This document shows positions 34,004 to 44,346 of a stretch of DNA of 64,000 bases, in pieces. The notes under the pieces are model-generated. The model saw nothing but the letters and a program-made list of their open reading frames with translations. It was not told the origin of the DNA and did no database searches. The translations under genes were made by a program, and so were the position numbers. Each line of letters begins with the position of its first letter. The stretch's first letter is position 1. This stretch comes from Circinella umbellata (Eukaryota > Mucoromycota > Mucoromycetes > Mucorales > Lichtheimiaceae): positions 1 to 64,000 of the forward strand of contig JAIWNF010000087.1 in NCBI GenBank assembly GCA_025093555.1, given 5' to 3'.

Positions 34004-37000
34004 ATGCAGGAAAAGCATATTTTAATCCGACGTGATGGTACTATAAATGGGCATAGTGCTAGGATTCTGATTGATAGTGGTGCCACACATGACTTCGTGA
34101 CGGTGTCTTTTCTTGAGAAAACAAACCTGGTCAAAAATACTTTTTCAACACCTGGTTCTTTCTTAAAACTTGCAGACGACTATCAAACTCATTCAACATG
34201 CTACTTGGACGCAACCGTAGTAATGGACGACTTCACTTCATCTGTACGACTTTTTTCTGGTATTGTCAGTGACGCTCATGACGTTATTCTTGGAAAAAGC
34301 TGGCTTTATGACGAAAACCCTGATATCAACTGGCGAACTAATTCAGTAAAACCACGTTCAATACCTTCGCCGATGGAAGTACAGTATGTTTCGCATTGTG
34401 CTAGCAACAAACTTATAAATAATTTATATGACGACGGTTTTGTTGTACTGCATTCAGAAAAAATTATTTTCGACGGTGAAAATGCTACTGTACCTGGTTT
34501 GACTCAATTGTTGGACGAATATAACGACTGCTTTCCAGACGATTTACCTCCCGGTCTTCCTCCCAAATGACATGTTGACCACGCTATTCCTTTGGAACCT
34601 GGCTCGAAACCACCAGCACAACGTCTTTACCGACTTTCAACTCGCGAATTAGCTGAATTAAAAAAGACGTTGGACGATTTACTTGCTAAAGGTTGGATTC
34701 GCCCTTCCAACGCTCCTTACGGTAGCCCTGTGCTTTTTGTAAGTAAGAAGGATGGATCTTTACGAATGGTAGTTGACTATCGAGCTCTCAACATGTTGAC
34801 GATCAAGGACAAATATCCACTGGTTCGAACAGACGATCTTATTGCTCAGCTTCGAGGTGCTCGTATTCTTTCGAAGCTTGACTTACGCAGTGGATATCAT
34901 CAAATCCATTTACGAAAAGAAGACCAAGATAAGACTAGTTTCTTGACGCGCTATGGATCTTATGCATTTACGGTTCTGCCTTTTGGGTTGACATCAGCAC
35001 CTGGTACTTTTATGCGACTGATGCAAGATATTTTTCGCGACCTGTTGGATGTCTGTGTTATCATTTATTTGGACGATATTCTTATTTATAGCAAGTCAAC
35101 AGACGACCATCTTCGACATCTTCGCGACGTACTTACCCGACTTCGACGACACAAACTTTATGCAAAAAGTTCTAAGTGTGAGTTTGGAAAAACGGAATTG
35201 GAATTCCTTGGTCATATTGTATCTGGTGATAAAGTTAAGTGTGATCCACATAAACTTGACGCTATTAAGAAGTGGCCTACTTTAAAAAATATTGCAGACG
35301 TTCAATCATTTTTGGGATTGTGTAATTTTTATAGGCAATATTGTCATGGTTATGCGACGGTTTCGGCTCCTTTGACACGACTTCTTCGAAAAGATGTACC
35401 TTGGGAATGGGACGATAATTGTGAAAAAGCTTTTGTTGAATTAAAGCGACGTTTAACCACAGCACCAGTTTTGGCTCTTCCGGATCCTGACCGCCATTTT
35501 TATTTGCATACTGACGCTGCATCTACGGTTGCAATTGGTGGTATTCTCAGTCAAGTTCAGGACGACGGTTTATTGCACCCTGTTGCCTATGCTTCAAGGA
35601 CGTTAAAAAGTGCAGAGCTGAATTACCCAGTACATGAACAAGAATTATTGGCCGTTTCTTATTGTATTGACCAATGGAGACATCATCTCGACGATAAAAA
35701 ATTCACTGTATATACTGATAATCGAGCGATATCGACGATGCATTCCAAGAGTAAGAATTTATCCAAACGTCAGATTCGCTTGTTGGAAAAATTGATGTCA
35801 TATCGATTTGACGTGCACCATATTCCCGAGAAGAAAATACTGGTGCAGACGCGCTCTCCAAACGACCACCTTCTGAGCCTTCCCATCCAGACGTTTCTAT
35901 GGAACTTTATTCTATTGTTCTTTCAGTGAGGGGGGAGACGTTTGGCAAAGACTGTGCAAAGCATTATGCTGACGATTCTTTTTGGGCTGAATCTTATCCA
36001 AATTACGAACAAATGACGATAATGACGAATATTCTTTAGACGATGGTATTATTTATCGTAATATGGATGGAAGACGACTTCTTTGTGTACCACGAATGCC
36101 AACGCTACTCAATACAATTTTGCATGACGCTCATGATGCACCAGTAGCAGGACATAGAGGTATTGACGCCACAATGGAAAGACTTTGCCGGACATACTTT
36201 TGGCCACATATGAACAAGACTGTTCGACGTTATATTGCTACTTGTGACCTATGCCAACGGACTAAGTCGACGAATCAAAAACCTGCCGGATTACTTCAAC
36301 CGTACAAATAGCCGAAGGACGATGGACTTCTATTTCGGTGGATTTTATTGTACATTTGCCCAAGACGCCTCGCCATTTTGATGCAATTGCCGTTTTTGTT
36401 GATCGCTTTTCGAAACGTGCTCATTTCGCTCCTTGCAAGACGACAGATACAGCAGAGGATTTTGCTCACCTATTTTTGCGCGAAATATATCGACAACATG
36501 GATTGCCAAATGACATTGTATCAGATCGAGACGTACGCTTCACTTCTAAATTTTGGACGGCCTTAACCAAACTATTAGGAGTTCAGAGACGACTTTCTTC
36601 CAGTATGCACGCAGAATCAGACGGTCAGACTGAGCGCACAAACCGTAGTCTTGAAGACATGTTACGACGTTACGTGGCATATAATCAGAAGGATTGGGAC
36701 GAATGGCTTCCTGTGTTGGAACATACATATAATGATACCAACATGCATCAATAAAATTGACGCCTTTTTATGCGGATTTGGGACGACATGTATCACCAGC
36801 ACTCCGACAAGGTGATGACGCAGTAAATAATGCATATGCTGATGCCCTTGCTAAGCGATTGGATGCCATTCGGATCGACGTTACTCAATCTATTAAAGAA
36901 GCAACGGAACGACAAGCTATGTATGCTAACCGGAAACGACGTGATTTGGTGCTTGAAGTTGGAAATCAAGTTTTAGTTAAGACGGCACATCTTAATCCTG

Positions 37001-37470
37001 ATGTTTATTCCAATGCACCAACTAAGAAACTGCTTCCACGGTGGGCTGGTCCTTACAAAATTTTAAAACGGATTGGCTCAGTTGCATATAAGCTTGATCT
37101 GCCGGCGACGATTAAAGCACATAATGTTTTTCATGTTAGTGCTCTCAAGGAATATTTGGAACCAGACGATAAGGATCGACGACCTGAACGACCTCCTCCT
37201 GTGATTACCAATAGTTCTGACGATGAATTTGAAGTTGAAGTTATTCTTGACGATCGTATACGAAGAAACAAGCTACAGTACCTTGTAAAATGGAAAGGCT
37301 ATCCGTTACATGAAGCTACTTGGGAACCAGCGACGCATTTGGAAAATGCTCCAAAAATATTGCAAGAATATCTTACTTCAAAGCAACAACCTGCTAAGGA
37401 TGTACGAGATGATGTATCTCCACCTAAGCGACGACGGGGACGACCACCAAAACAATTACGAAGACGATAA
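34004..37470 (+). pseudogene. Pol of element A: protease-RT-RNase H-integrase-chromodomain, decayed
   Basis: Protease with LIDSGATHDF (34061-34090). TGA at 34568-34570 at a place where element B has Arg in QRHVDH. Reverse transcriptase with KLDLRSGYHQIH and an intact YLDDILIY box, RNase H (HTDAASTVAIGG and TDNRAIST), then a frameshift near 35830 at the usual HIPGEKN-type motif. Integrase zinc finger (GHRGIDAT...CDLCQRTKS), a shift near 36305, the integrase core (SVDFIVHL, VSDRDVRF, DGQTERTNRSLE), a shift near 36750, and a C-terminal chromodomain (FEVEVILDDR...VKWKGYPLHEATWEP). Related to pol of element B throughout. Confidence 0.9.
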
Positions 37471-38008
37471 AAATATTTATTAAGTATTTTTTTTTATTGT
37501 TATTTTTCCTCTTTGGTTTTGGTGTTACAAAAAAAAAAAAAAAGAGACTATTTTATTTTATTTTTTTTACTTCACTCTCTTTTGAAAAGACGATTCTTTT
37601 TCTACAATTTTTTTTTTAGCCAGTAATGCTGCAGACGCTTTTTGCTCATTCTCTGTTCCTTTCTCAAGACGTTATATTGAGGGGGGAGGGCCTAAACCCG
37701 GCTTGCTATTGCTTCGACGATTTTGGATTTTAGATAATATTGGATGATAGAAGCAGACGATTAGGTTGACGAAAAACGTTTCCGTCACTGCTGTGAAGGG
37801 TTCCAGCATACGATACTACTTAGACAATTCACTAAGGACGGTGTATATCCTACTCGCAAATCGACGCATTGACAACATGCTAGCAAACCAAGGACGACGT
37901 ACGAAACTGACGCAAATCAAGAAGTACTTGGACGATGTCGACGGATTGACGGCGAGATACCCCAGCACTCTTACATTGATGGGTGGACGTTATATAGATG
38001 GGGGAGAA
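37471..38008 (+). other. element A 3' internal non-coding region
   Basis: T-rich then GACG-rich sequence ending in the purine tract. Short open frames here were not accepted. There is no antisense ORF like that of element B. Confidence 0.6.
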
Positions 38009-38386
38009 TGTAATGGTGTAAGACCATTACGACGATATATTCAACCATAAGGTTGTTGATCTACATGCTTATCCGCGGAATACTAAGGATAGACGATAGC
38101 ATGGTTGAGCACATGGTTGGATATAGAAATATTAGGATAGTTATTCTATATAGAAATGTTGATCATTGATATTAGATATATATTAGTTAGATGTAAATTA
38201 GCCCCTAATATTTCGACGTATATAAATAAAGGGTTTCCTGACAACCAGGAAACAGTAATTCGTTTTTATCATATATATTCTCGAGCCCCTTTTCTTTCTA
38301 CCAATATCTTAACTATTACGCTTCCTCATAAACTGGCTGATAGAACCCGATTGTAAGTATACAATAATCAGTCATGCGCTATTACA
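38009..38386 (+). repeat. 3' LTR of element A
   Basis: 378 bp, about 99.5% identical to the 5' LTR by eye, followed at once by the GTCTG target duplication. Confidence 0.95.
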
Positions 38387-38417
38387 GTCTGCCTGTTACC
38401 AAGTCTGTAACATTGAC

Positions 38418-40061
38418 ATTAGTATCTCTTTATTTTTTGATTTAATTGCTTATTTATTCTCTCGTTTTTTTTCCCTTTTGCTTCTATGTAATTTTTTGCT
38501 CTTTCGATGGCACACCCCTTTAATTTATTAATTATACATGTGACTATCATAATAAAAATTTAATCCCAATGGATTATATATAAAAAAAAAACGATATGCG
38601 GGCCGAAAAAATGATTAAAAAAAATATTGCTGAGTAATTTTTAAGTAGCAGAGAATTTTCATTGACATCTATAAGCAAAAGCGATCTTTCGTTCCATTCC
38701 CATATCACACGCGCGTCCATGATCTTTATGGTTAGTGTTTGAGATAAATAAACAAAACAAAAGAAAGGTACTCTCTTGTATTTTTTTATGGTAAATTTTT
38801 TAAAGTCAACCAAGAACAAGTGGATGAGAAAAACTACGTAAAAAGTACTTGTCATCCACGTTATATTTACTGTTAGTTTTTTATCATGGAACTTTTATTT
38901 GCAGATATTCTTGAACAAAATATACTATTGATATACTTTATTTGTTAGTTTCTCCATCACTCATTTGTCTATGATATTAAGAGCTGTCTTTTCTCTCCCT
39001 TCAATGGTCAAATATTATTATTATTCTTTATAAATAGTCTTTCATCAAATTAAATAATAGTCGTTCTGCTTTTTAAGATGCTCAAAGCATTAATCTTACG
39101 CCTTTTTAACGTTTTGCGTACGTAAAAAAGAAGGCGTTTACAATCAAACAAAATTATATTAATGATTCCTTTTTAGTCAAATAAAAATGTCAATTACAAT
39201 CGATCCCAGTTTCAGGATGCAGAATGCAAAAATGGCGATGACTGGTGTGTTCCGCTCTTATATCTCATCCAGGGCAAGTACAACAGATACGCCCCTGGTT
39301 GACATCAATTGAAACTGCACGTCTCAAATGGTTTGGAAAGCCAAACTCCGGTGAGCAGTTTTTGTGATGATCTCATTATGATACTTTTGTCGTTTTCCTG
39401 AATTCTGATAGCGAGCTTTTCTATTATATAAAAAATGGGCTGCCATACTATTAATATTGAAATGCCAAATCATAAATTGTTTGGCGCCACACCAAAAATT
39501 TCAGACGTGAAGCTGGAAAAAACAAGCGCGAAAAAAAAATACATCACGCGTCATGTTATAAAAACCCAGCGCATAATTGAGAAAAATCATCTGTCTACAA
39601 TGAGGAAAACCCCCCATTACCTGGATTAAGTCAAATGATTTATTGCGCACAGACAATTTGTTACTTTTATCCTTTTATTTAGCTGCTGCTTTATTTTATT
39701 AGTATCCTTAGGTGCATGAGCTATCATTACTACTCTACTTCATATGTTTACCGATTAAGAAAAATTGAAGACTTTCAAACAAAATAAAGCTTTTAGAGAA
39801 AACTAACATTTATTCAGCGTCATTGGTTTATGCGCTGTTGCTTTCAAAACAACGCACAATATAAACGGTTCGTAATCATCTCATTATCAATATATATAAT
39901 AGGCAATTTTGTAACCGCGGCAGGCATCCTAGCGAGCACGTAAAGCTTAATTTAACTGAGCAATAAGGGACAGCTTTTTGTATAAGAATAAATATGCGTG
40001 ACCACTAAATATACCAGTGTATAATATATTTGATATGCAACGATTATTTTAATCACACAAC
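38418..40061. other. intergenic, AT-rich, no gene recognised
   Basis: Homopolymer-rich sequence. A 64-codon open frame at 39435-39629 is Lys-rich with no recognisable domain and was not accepted. Confidence 0.55.
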
Positions 40062-40063
40062 TA

Positions 40064-40839
40064 CAGAGGGTCCCCGTTAAGTTCATGGGGTGTAAAAATT
40101 AGCGAATACTACGTATCAACTTTTTTTTCGAAGAATGTGCATATATTAAATACTTCACGTCACTATTACCTTCTAAAATATCTAAATAAGTATTGGTTAA
40201 TAAATTATATCTGTGCGCCTGTTCTCTATGCGTTTTTGAAACACTCAATCTTTTTATTTGAGCAAATCCTTAATAGTTTTTTTTTATAGAAAAAACCTAT
40301 ATAAAGTCCCAAGAGCTGCAAACATATTTATTTTCTTTTTATCTCCAATCGCTACCATATATGTTCTACTATATATGTATCAAAATGATACCAATCAAAT
40401 CGCACATTAGCTTCTTGACAACTGAGCAGTATGGTATGCTGGCTGAGAAGATGGAAAAGACTTCACCCGTAAAACATAACAAATTGATCACTGGCATTAC
40501 AAAATAAAGATGAATGAGTTCTATTTGTTTAAGACACGTAACATCAGTGTGATATTCAAAGGCTTAAAGTGAAGCAAATGAACTTCAATGAAAAAAACAT
40601 GCAACAGAGATAATGGAAAACCAGTGCATTCTTTATAATAGTCTAATTGTAATCCTTATATTTATCACGTAATAATTTTTTTTATTATATCCGTTAAGGA
40701 TTCAATGCCACTAGGTGCTATGAAGTGAAATAAACGGGGATGTGAAAATTTTATTATGTTATTTTTACCATTCCTTGATTTCTAGTGAAGTTGACGAGGT
40801 GTGAAAATTAACAGATATGAAATTAACGGGGACCCTCTG
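40064..40839. mobile_element. Tc1/mariner (pogo-like) MITE
   Basis: Inverted ends CAGAGGGTCCCCGTTAA at 40064 and TTAACGGGGACCCTCTG ending at 40839, flanked by TA on both sides (40062-40063, 40840-40841). Inner copies of the words AACGGGG and GTGTGAAAATT (around 40080, 40735 and 40800) look like subterminal repeats. No transposase frame remains. TA duplication with CAG-starting ends is typical of the Tc1/mariner superfamily. Confidence 0.75.
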
Positions 40840-40841
40840 TA

Positions 40842-41242
40842 AAAGAGCGAGAGAGAAAGAAAAAGTCACATGATCAATCAAGTGGTGAAACCTTTCACAG
40901 ATGACGCTTATATGTAATTCTATAAGGAATTAGCGCTGGGCGGGTAACTTGATGCCGAATCCTTCTTTTTTTCTATATAACACGTATATTGGTAGTACGA
41001 AGAAAAAAAATAAGAAACTTCATGGATTGTGGTCGTTGCTGTTTTGCTGGGCAGGTGACACAAGAAAACCTTTATTTCCTCAACATTATAATATTTTTTC
41101 AGGTATATAAAAAAAAGTAGACTATATATAACATATATTTAAAAACATATACAAAAAAGGTGGAGAAAATTGGTAGAAAAAAACACAGTTGTAAAAAGCA
41201 AACACGAAGCATATAACAAAAGAAAGAAAGAGTATAATGATT
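40842..41242. other. intergenic
   Basis: Between the MITE and the 3' end of the zinc-cluster gene. Contains TATATA words and A-rich runs. No gene seen. Confidence 0.5.
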
Positions 41243-42702
41243 TCACTCAACAGTAGAAGAGGGTGAAGAAGATGATTGTGGCGGGGTTAGTGACAAAGGA
41301 TAAGGTGGATATTCGGTTTTGTTGAATGCCGATGAAGTTGCAAACGTCCGCTTTGAGAGTTGATCTAAAAAGTAAAAACACCTCGTGTGAGTAACATGAT
41401 CATACACTTTTTCATTCCCCACATAATAGTAACAATAGATCACACTTTACCCATCAAACTTGGCATACTTGAACTTGCTATTTTCCATTCTGTCATATTG
41501 TCAGTAATGCTCCAATGACTTGCTGGACTGCGAAGATTCGTTGATGAAGGAAGATGTTTAGACGATTCCTTGTGACTACTTGTTGTAGACTTAGTTGGCG
41601 ACACAATATTAGCAGCAGGCGTGGACATGGAGGACTGCGGCGCAGCCATCATGGAAGAGTTGTTGGATGTCGACGAGGTAGAAGAAGAAGGTGACAAAGT
41701 GAGATTCAACATGGAAGAAGTTAAAGGGTTGGTTGTTGTTGATGATTGTCGAATCATCAATGTAGGTGACAATGGAGGTGGTGGTGATAGTGATGCGTGT
41801 CGTGTCGGAGGACTATACCGGCTATTACTATTACTTCCATTACTATTGGGGGGTGTTGTATATCGTGCGATTGCAGCAGCAGCAGATGATGATGATAATG
41901 AACTATTGGTAGATGATATGGAAGATGGTGGTGTTGTTATACTATTATTTTTATGAGCTAATGTTGAGGTAGTAATATTGGTAGTCGTATTTATAGGTAT
42001 AGAAGTGTTGACTTTATTATTGTGATTATCGAGTGTTGTGGTAGAAGTATCAAATGCTGGTAGAGGTGGTGACATGCGTTGTTTCTTTTTGAGGGCATAA
42101 GCAGTGCGCAGCTCGGCTTTTTCCTTGGCTACACTAATACCCTGAACAGAATGACGATGTTGACGAACCATTCGACTATGACCACCATTACTTAATGGAC
42201 TATGTGTTGTAGGAGTAAATGCTGTCATGAGTTCTTCAATTCTACGTAACCGGTCTTCGATCCGATCAATAGCTTCGGCATCAGGAGGGTGATGCTGATT
42301 TGTACCAATAATTGAAGTGCTTGTAATTGTAGGAATGCCCATGGCGCGTTTCCTTCGTTCTGAATTATTGACACATTCAATACCTGCACTTGCACAGAAT
42401 CCACAAGGACTTCCACCGTCGCACTTTGTCTTTCTTCGACGACATGTTTCACAAGCAGAACCAGAACTCAGGCGCCGCGCACTACTAGTAGTGAATACAG
42501 ATCGAGGTAAATCGGATACAACACTGTAGACACATTCAGTGTGAGATTCGCTGCAGTGAGCACAAGGACGTACTCCATTACATGGCTTTTTGTGTCGTCG
42601 GCATGGTTCGCATATACGCATCGGTGTGGAACGACGTTCCACTAAAATATGTCGGTTTTGGTGATGATGATTATTTCGATTGGGTGGAGGACTTGGTGGC
42701 AT
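41243..42702 (-). CDS. transcription factor with two tandem Zn2Cys6 clusters (457 aa)
   Basis: Two exons, 42702-41451 and 41364-41243, joined in phase (intron GTAAAG...TTTTAG). Residues about 31-57 and 84-110 each form a fungal binuclear zinc cluster: CEPCRRHKKPCNG...CAHC and CETCRRRKTKCDG...CGFC, both with the C-x2-C-x6-C half. The two clusters lie only about 26 residues apart. A short helical region around residue 150 (RIEDRLRRIEELM) could dimerise. The remaining 300 residues are Ser/Thr/Asn-rich and low in complexity. No fungal-specific transcription factor (Fungal_trans) domain is visible. Most family members carry one cluster; tandem pairs are less usual. Expected to be a nuclear, sequence-specific regulator; target genes cannot be inferred. 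Confidence 0.9.
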
Positions 42703-44346
42703 TTTATTTCTAATTTTTTTTTTGTTCGGTTTCGTCTTTTCGTTTCAACTTATGTTTATGTTTATTTCTTACAATTCTCACTTCGTTTTGGTTTTGATAA
42801 GATAAAGATTCAAGCTTAATTTTACAAAAGCTAAAAAGAAAACAGAAAACAGAAAGTGAAAAAGAGAGAAAAGAGAAAGAGAGAAAAAAAAGTGAATGTG
42901 TGTGCAAGAAAGAAAACCAGGTCATCGGTTGCTTTTGCCGGCCCCGGGTGCGGATGAATGGTGTCACCAAAAAAAAAAAAGAGGGGAAAATTACAAACGA
43001 GACTCCTCTCACCAACTTCCCGCCCGGTTTTCCTGCGTGGATGTTCAAAGCCAACCACGCTTTTTGGGATATTCCCGACGCCTTTTTTTTCTCTTCTTAA
43101 CCATGATCCCTCGCCCATTTTCTTCTTACAATAGGATAGAGAACGTTAAATGAAATGAGTGCATGATTTTTTTTATAGAAGTATTAAAAAAATTGATTAA
43201 TAAAATAAAATAATAATCCAAGTTGAGAAGTGAGATTATGGACATCACTCTTTGTTCGGAACAAACGCCGATGATTGCCGGTCCCTCGTTCTCCCTTTTG
43301 TTGTTGTTGGTGATGTTGTTTCTCATTCATTTTACACTCTTTTAACTCCCCCCAACCTTTCTTTCCCCCTCACATGTCCTTTCACTGTGCAGCGAAAACA
43401 AAGAGCCACTATTTTATATTTTTGTGGGGGAACCATATAATAATAGAGAATAAATGCGACCTTTATTCTTTTAGTGTGACAGTAAAAAGAAATAAACTGC
43501 TGTTGAGCACAGACAGCGTTACATAGAGGGAACGTTGGTGATGACGTTGTCACTGTTTCTGTCGTTGATGTTAAATGATGATGATTCTAATAATGATGAT
43601 GGTACCTGGTAAAGTGAAAAGAAAAATGGTCCTTTACACATTCAAAAATAGTGATCCGGTGGTCAGCATATAACTACACTGTTTTTTGTGTTATAGCCCC
43701 CCCCCATTATTTGTTTTTCAAGGTGCCACTCTCATTTTTTTTGCCACTTAAAAGGCTAAATCGAGTTTTTTTATCACTCTCACTCATACAGGACATCTTG
43801 GTTGTACTTCAGCCCTCGTAATGCGTCATTCATAATCTACATGATAATTGTTTATTGTTTAAAGATAATAATCTGATTCACTACCAGATGACTACGCATA
43901 AACAACATGAAAAAAGAAGTTAAAAAAAGATCATCATCACCCGATGTAAGCCGAATTTTCTAACATTTTGACTGGACTATTCAGGTTGTGGTACATAAGT
44001 CTATGTAACAATGTCTCCTTCCAACAGAAGACCGAAAGACAAAGGTTGCGTCAACGATGGTAATAAAAAAGTTAACCATGAGCTATAATTATTAATATAG
44101 AATCATGGACATGTGTTTGCTTATGTGAAACCGTTCAGTCGCCATTATAAAAGGTCACCGGATCTTGTACCACAATCTTTTTCCCTTCTCTTTCAGCTTA
44201 ACACTTTAAAGACATGTTCTATCATGTATTACCATTAGCATAACCACAAAACAGGTTCATTTTTCTTTTGATTTTTTTTATTAATTATATAATATTATGT
44301 ACAGATTTATAATATAGCGAAGAAACAAACAGATAAACATACAGCT
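42703..44346. other. intergenic between the zinc-cluster gene and CTF4
   Basis: Contains the promoter and 5' leader of the zinc-cluster gene (pyrimidine-rich in its sense) up to about 43150, then AT-rich sequence. Several open frames on both strands are low complexity. No gene accepted. Confidence 0.55.

Larger units (their letters stand above)
31384..38386 (+). mobile_element. Gypsy/chromovirus element A, full length, 7,003 bp
   Basis: 378-bp LTRs (31384-31761 and 38009-38386) differ at only two sites by eye. The target duplication GTCTG is exact at 31379-31383 and 38387-38391. The primer-binding site TGGTAGCGACAG starts at 31764, two bases after the LTR, and a GGGGGAGAA purine tract precedes the 3' LTR. 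Gag and pol are recognisable but carry several TGA codons and single-base shifts. Near-identical LTRs with broken genes suggest recent mobilisation by an intact relative. Confidence 0.95.
31220..38412 (-). repeat. solo LTR of family B (reverse), split by element A
   Basis: The two pieces are 31220-31383 and 38392-38412. Together they form one reverse-complement B LTR ending TCTGTAACA. The outer flanks carry a 5-bp duplication, TTGAC, at 31215-31219 and 38413-38417. This shows the solo LTR was in place before element A landed in it. Confidence 0.92.

Noticed and set aside
19534..38356. Repeated 66-codon ORFs (MLIIDIRYILV...) as a gene family
   Set aside because: Each lies within a copy of the family A LTR, so they are by-products of the LTR.
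39435..39629. 64-codon Lys-rich open frame
   Set aside because: No recognisable domain and no flanking exon structure.
41621..41956. Plus-strand 111-codon frame opposite the zinc-cluster gene
   Set aside because: Shadow of Ser/Asn repeats on the real minus-strand gene.
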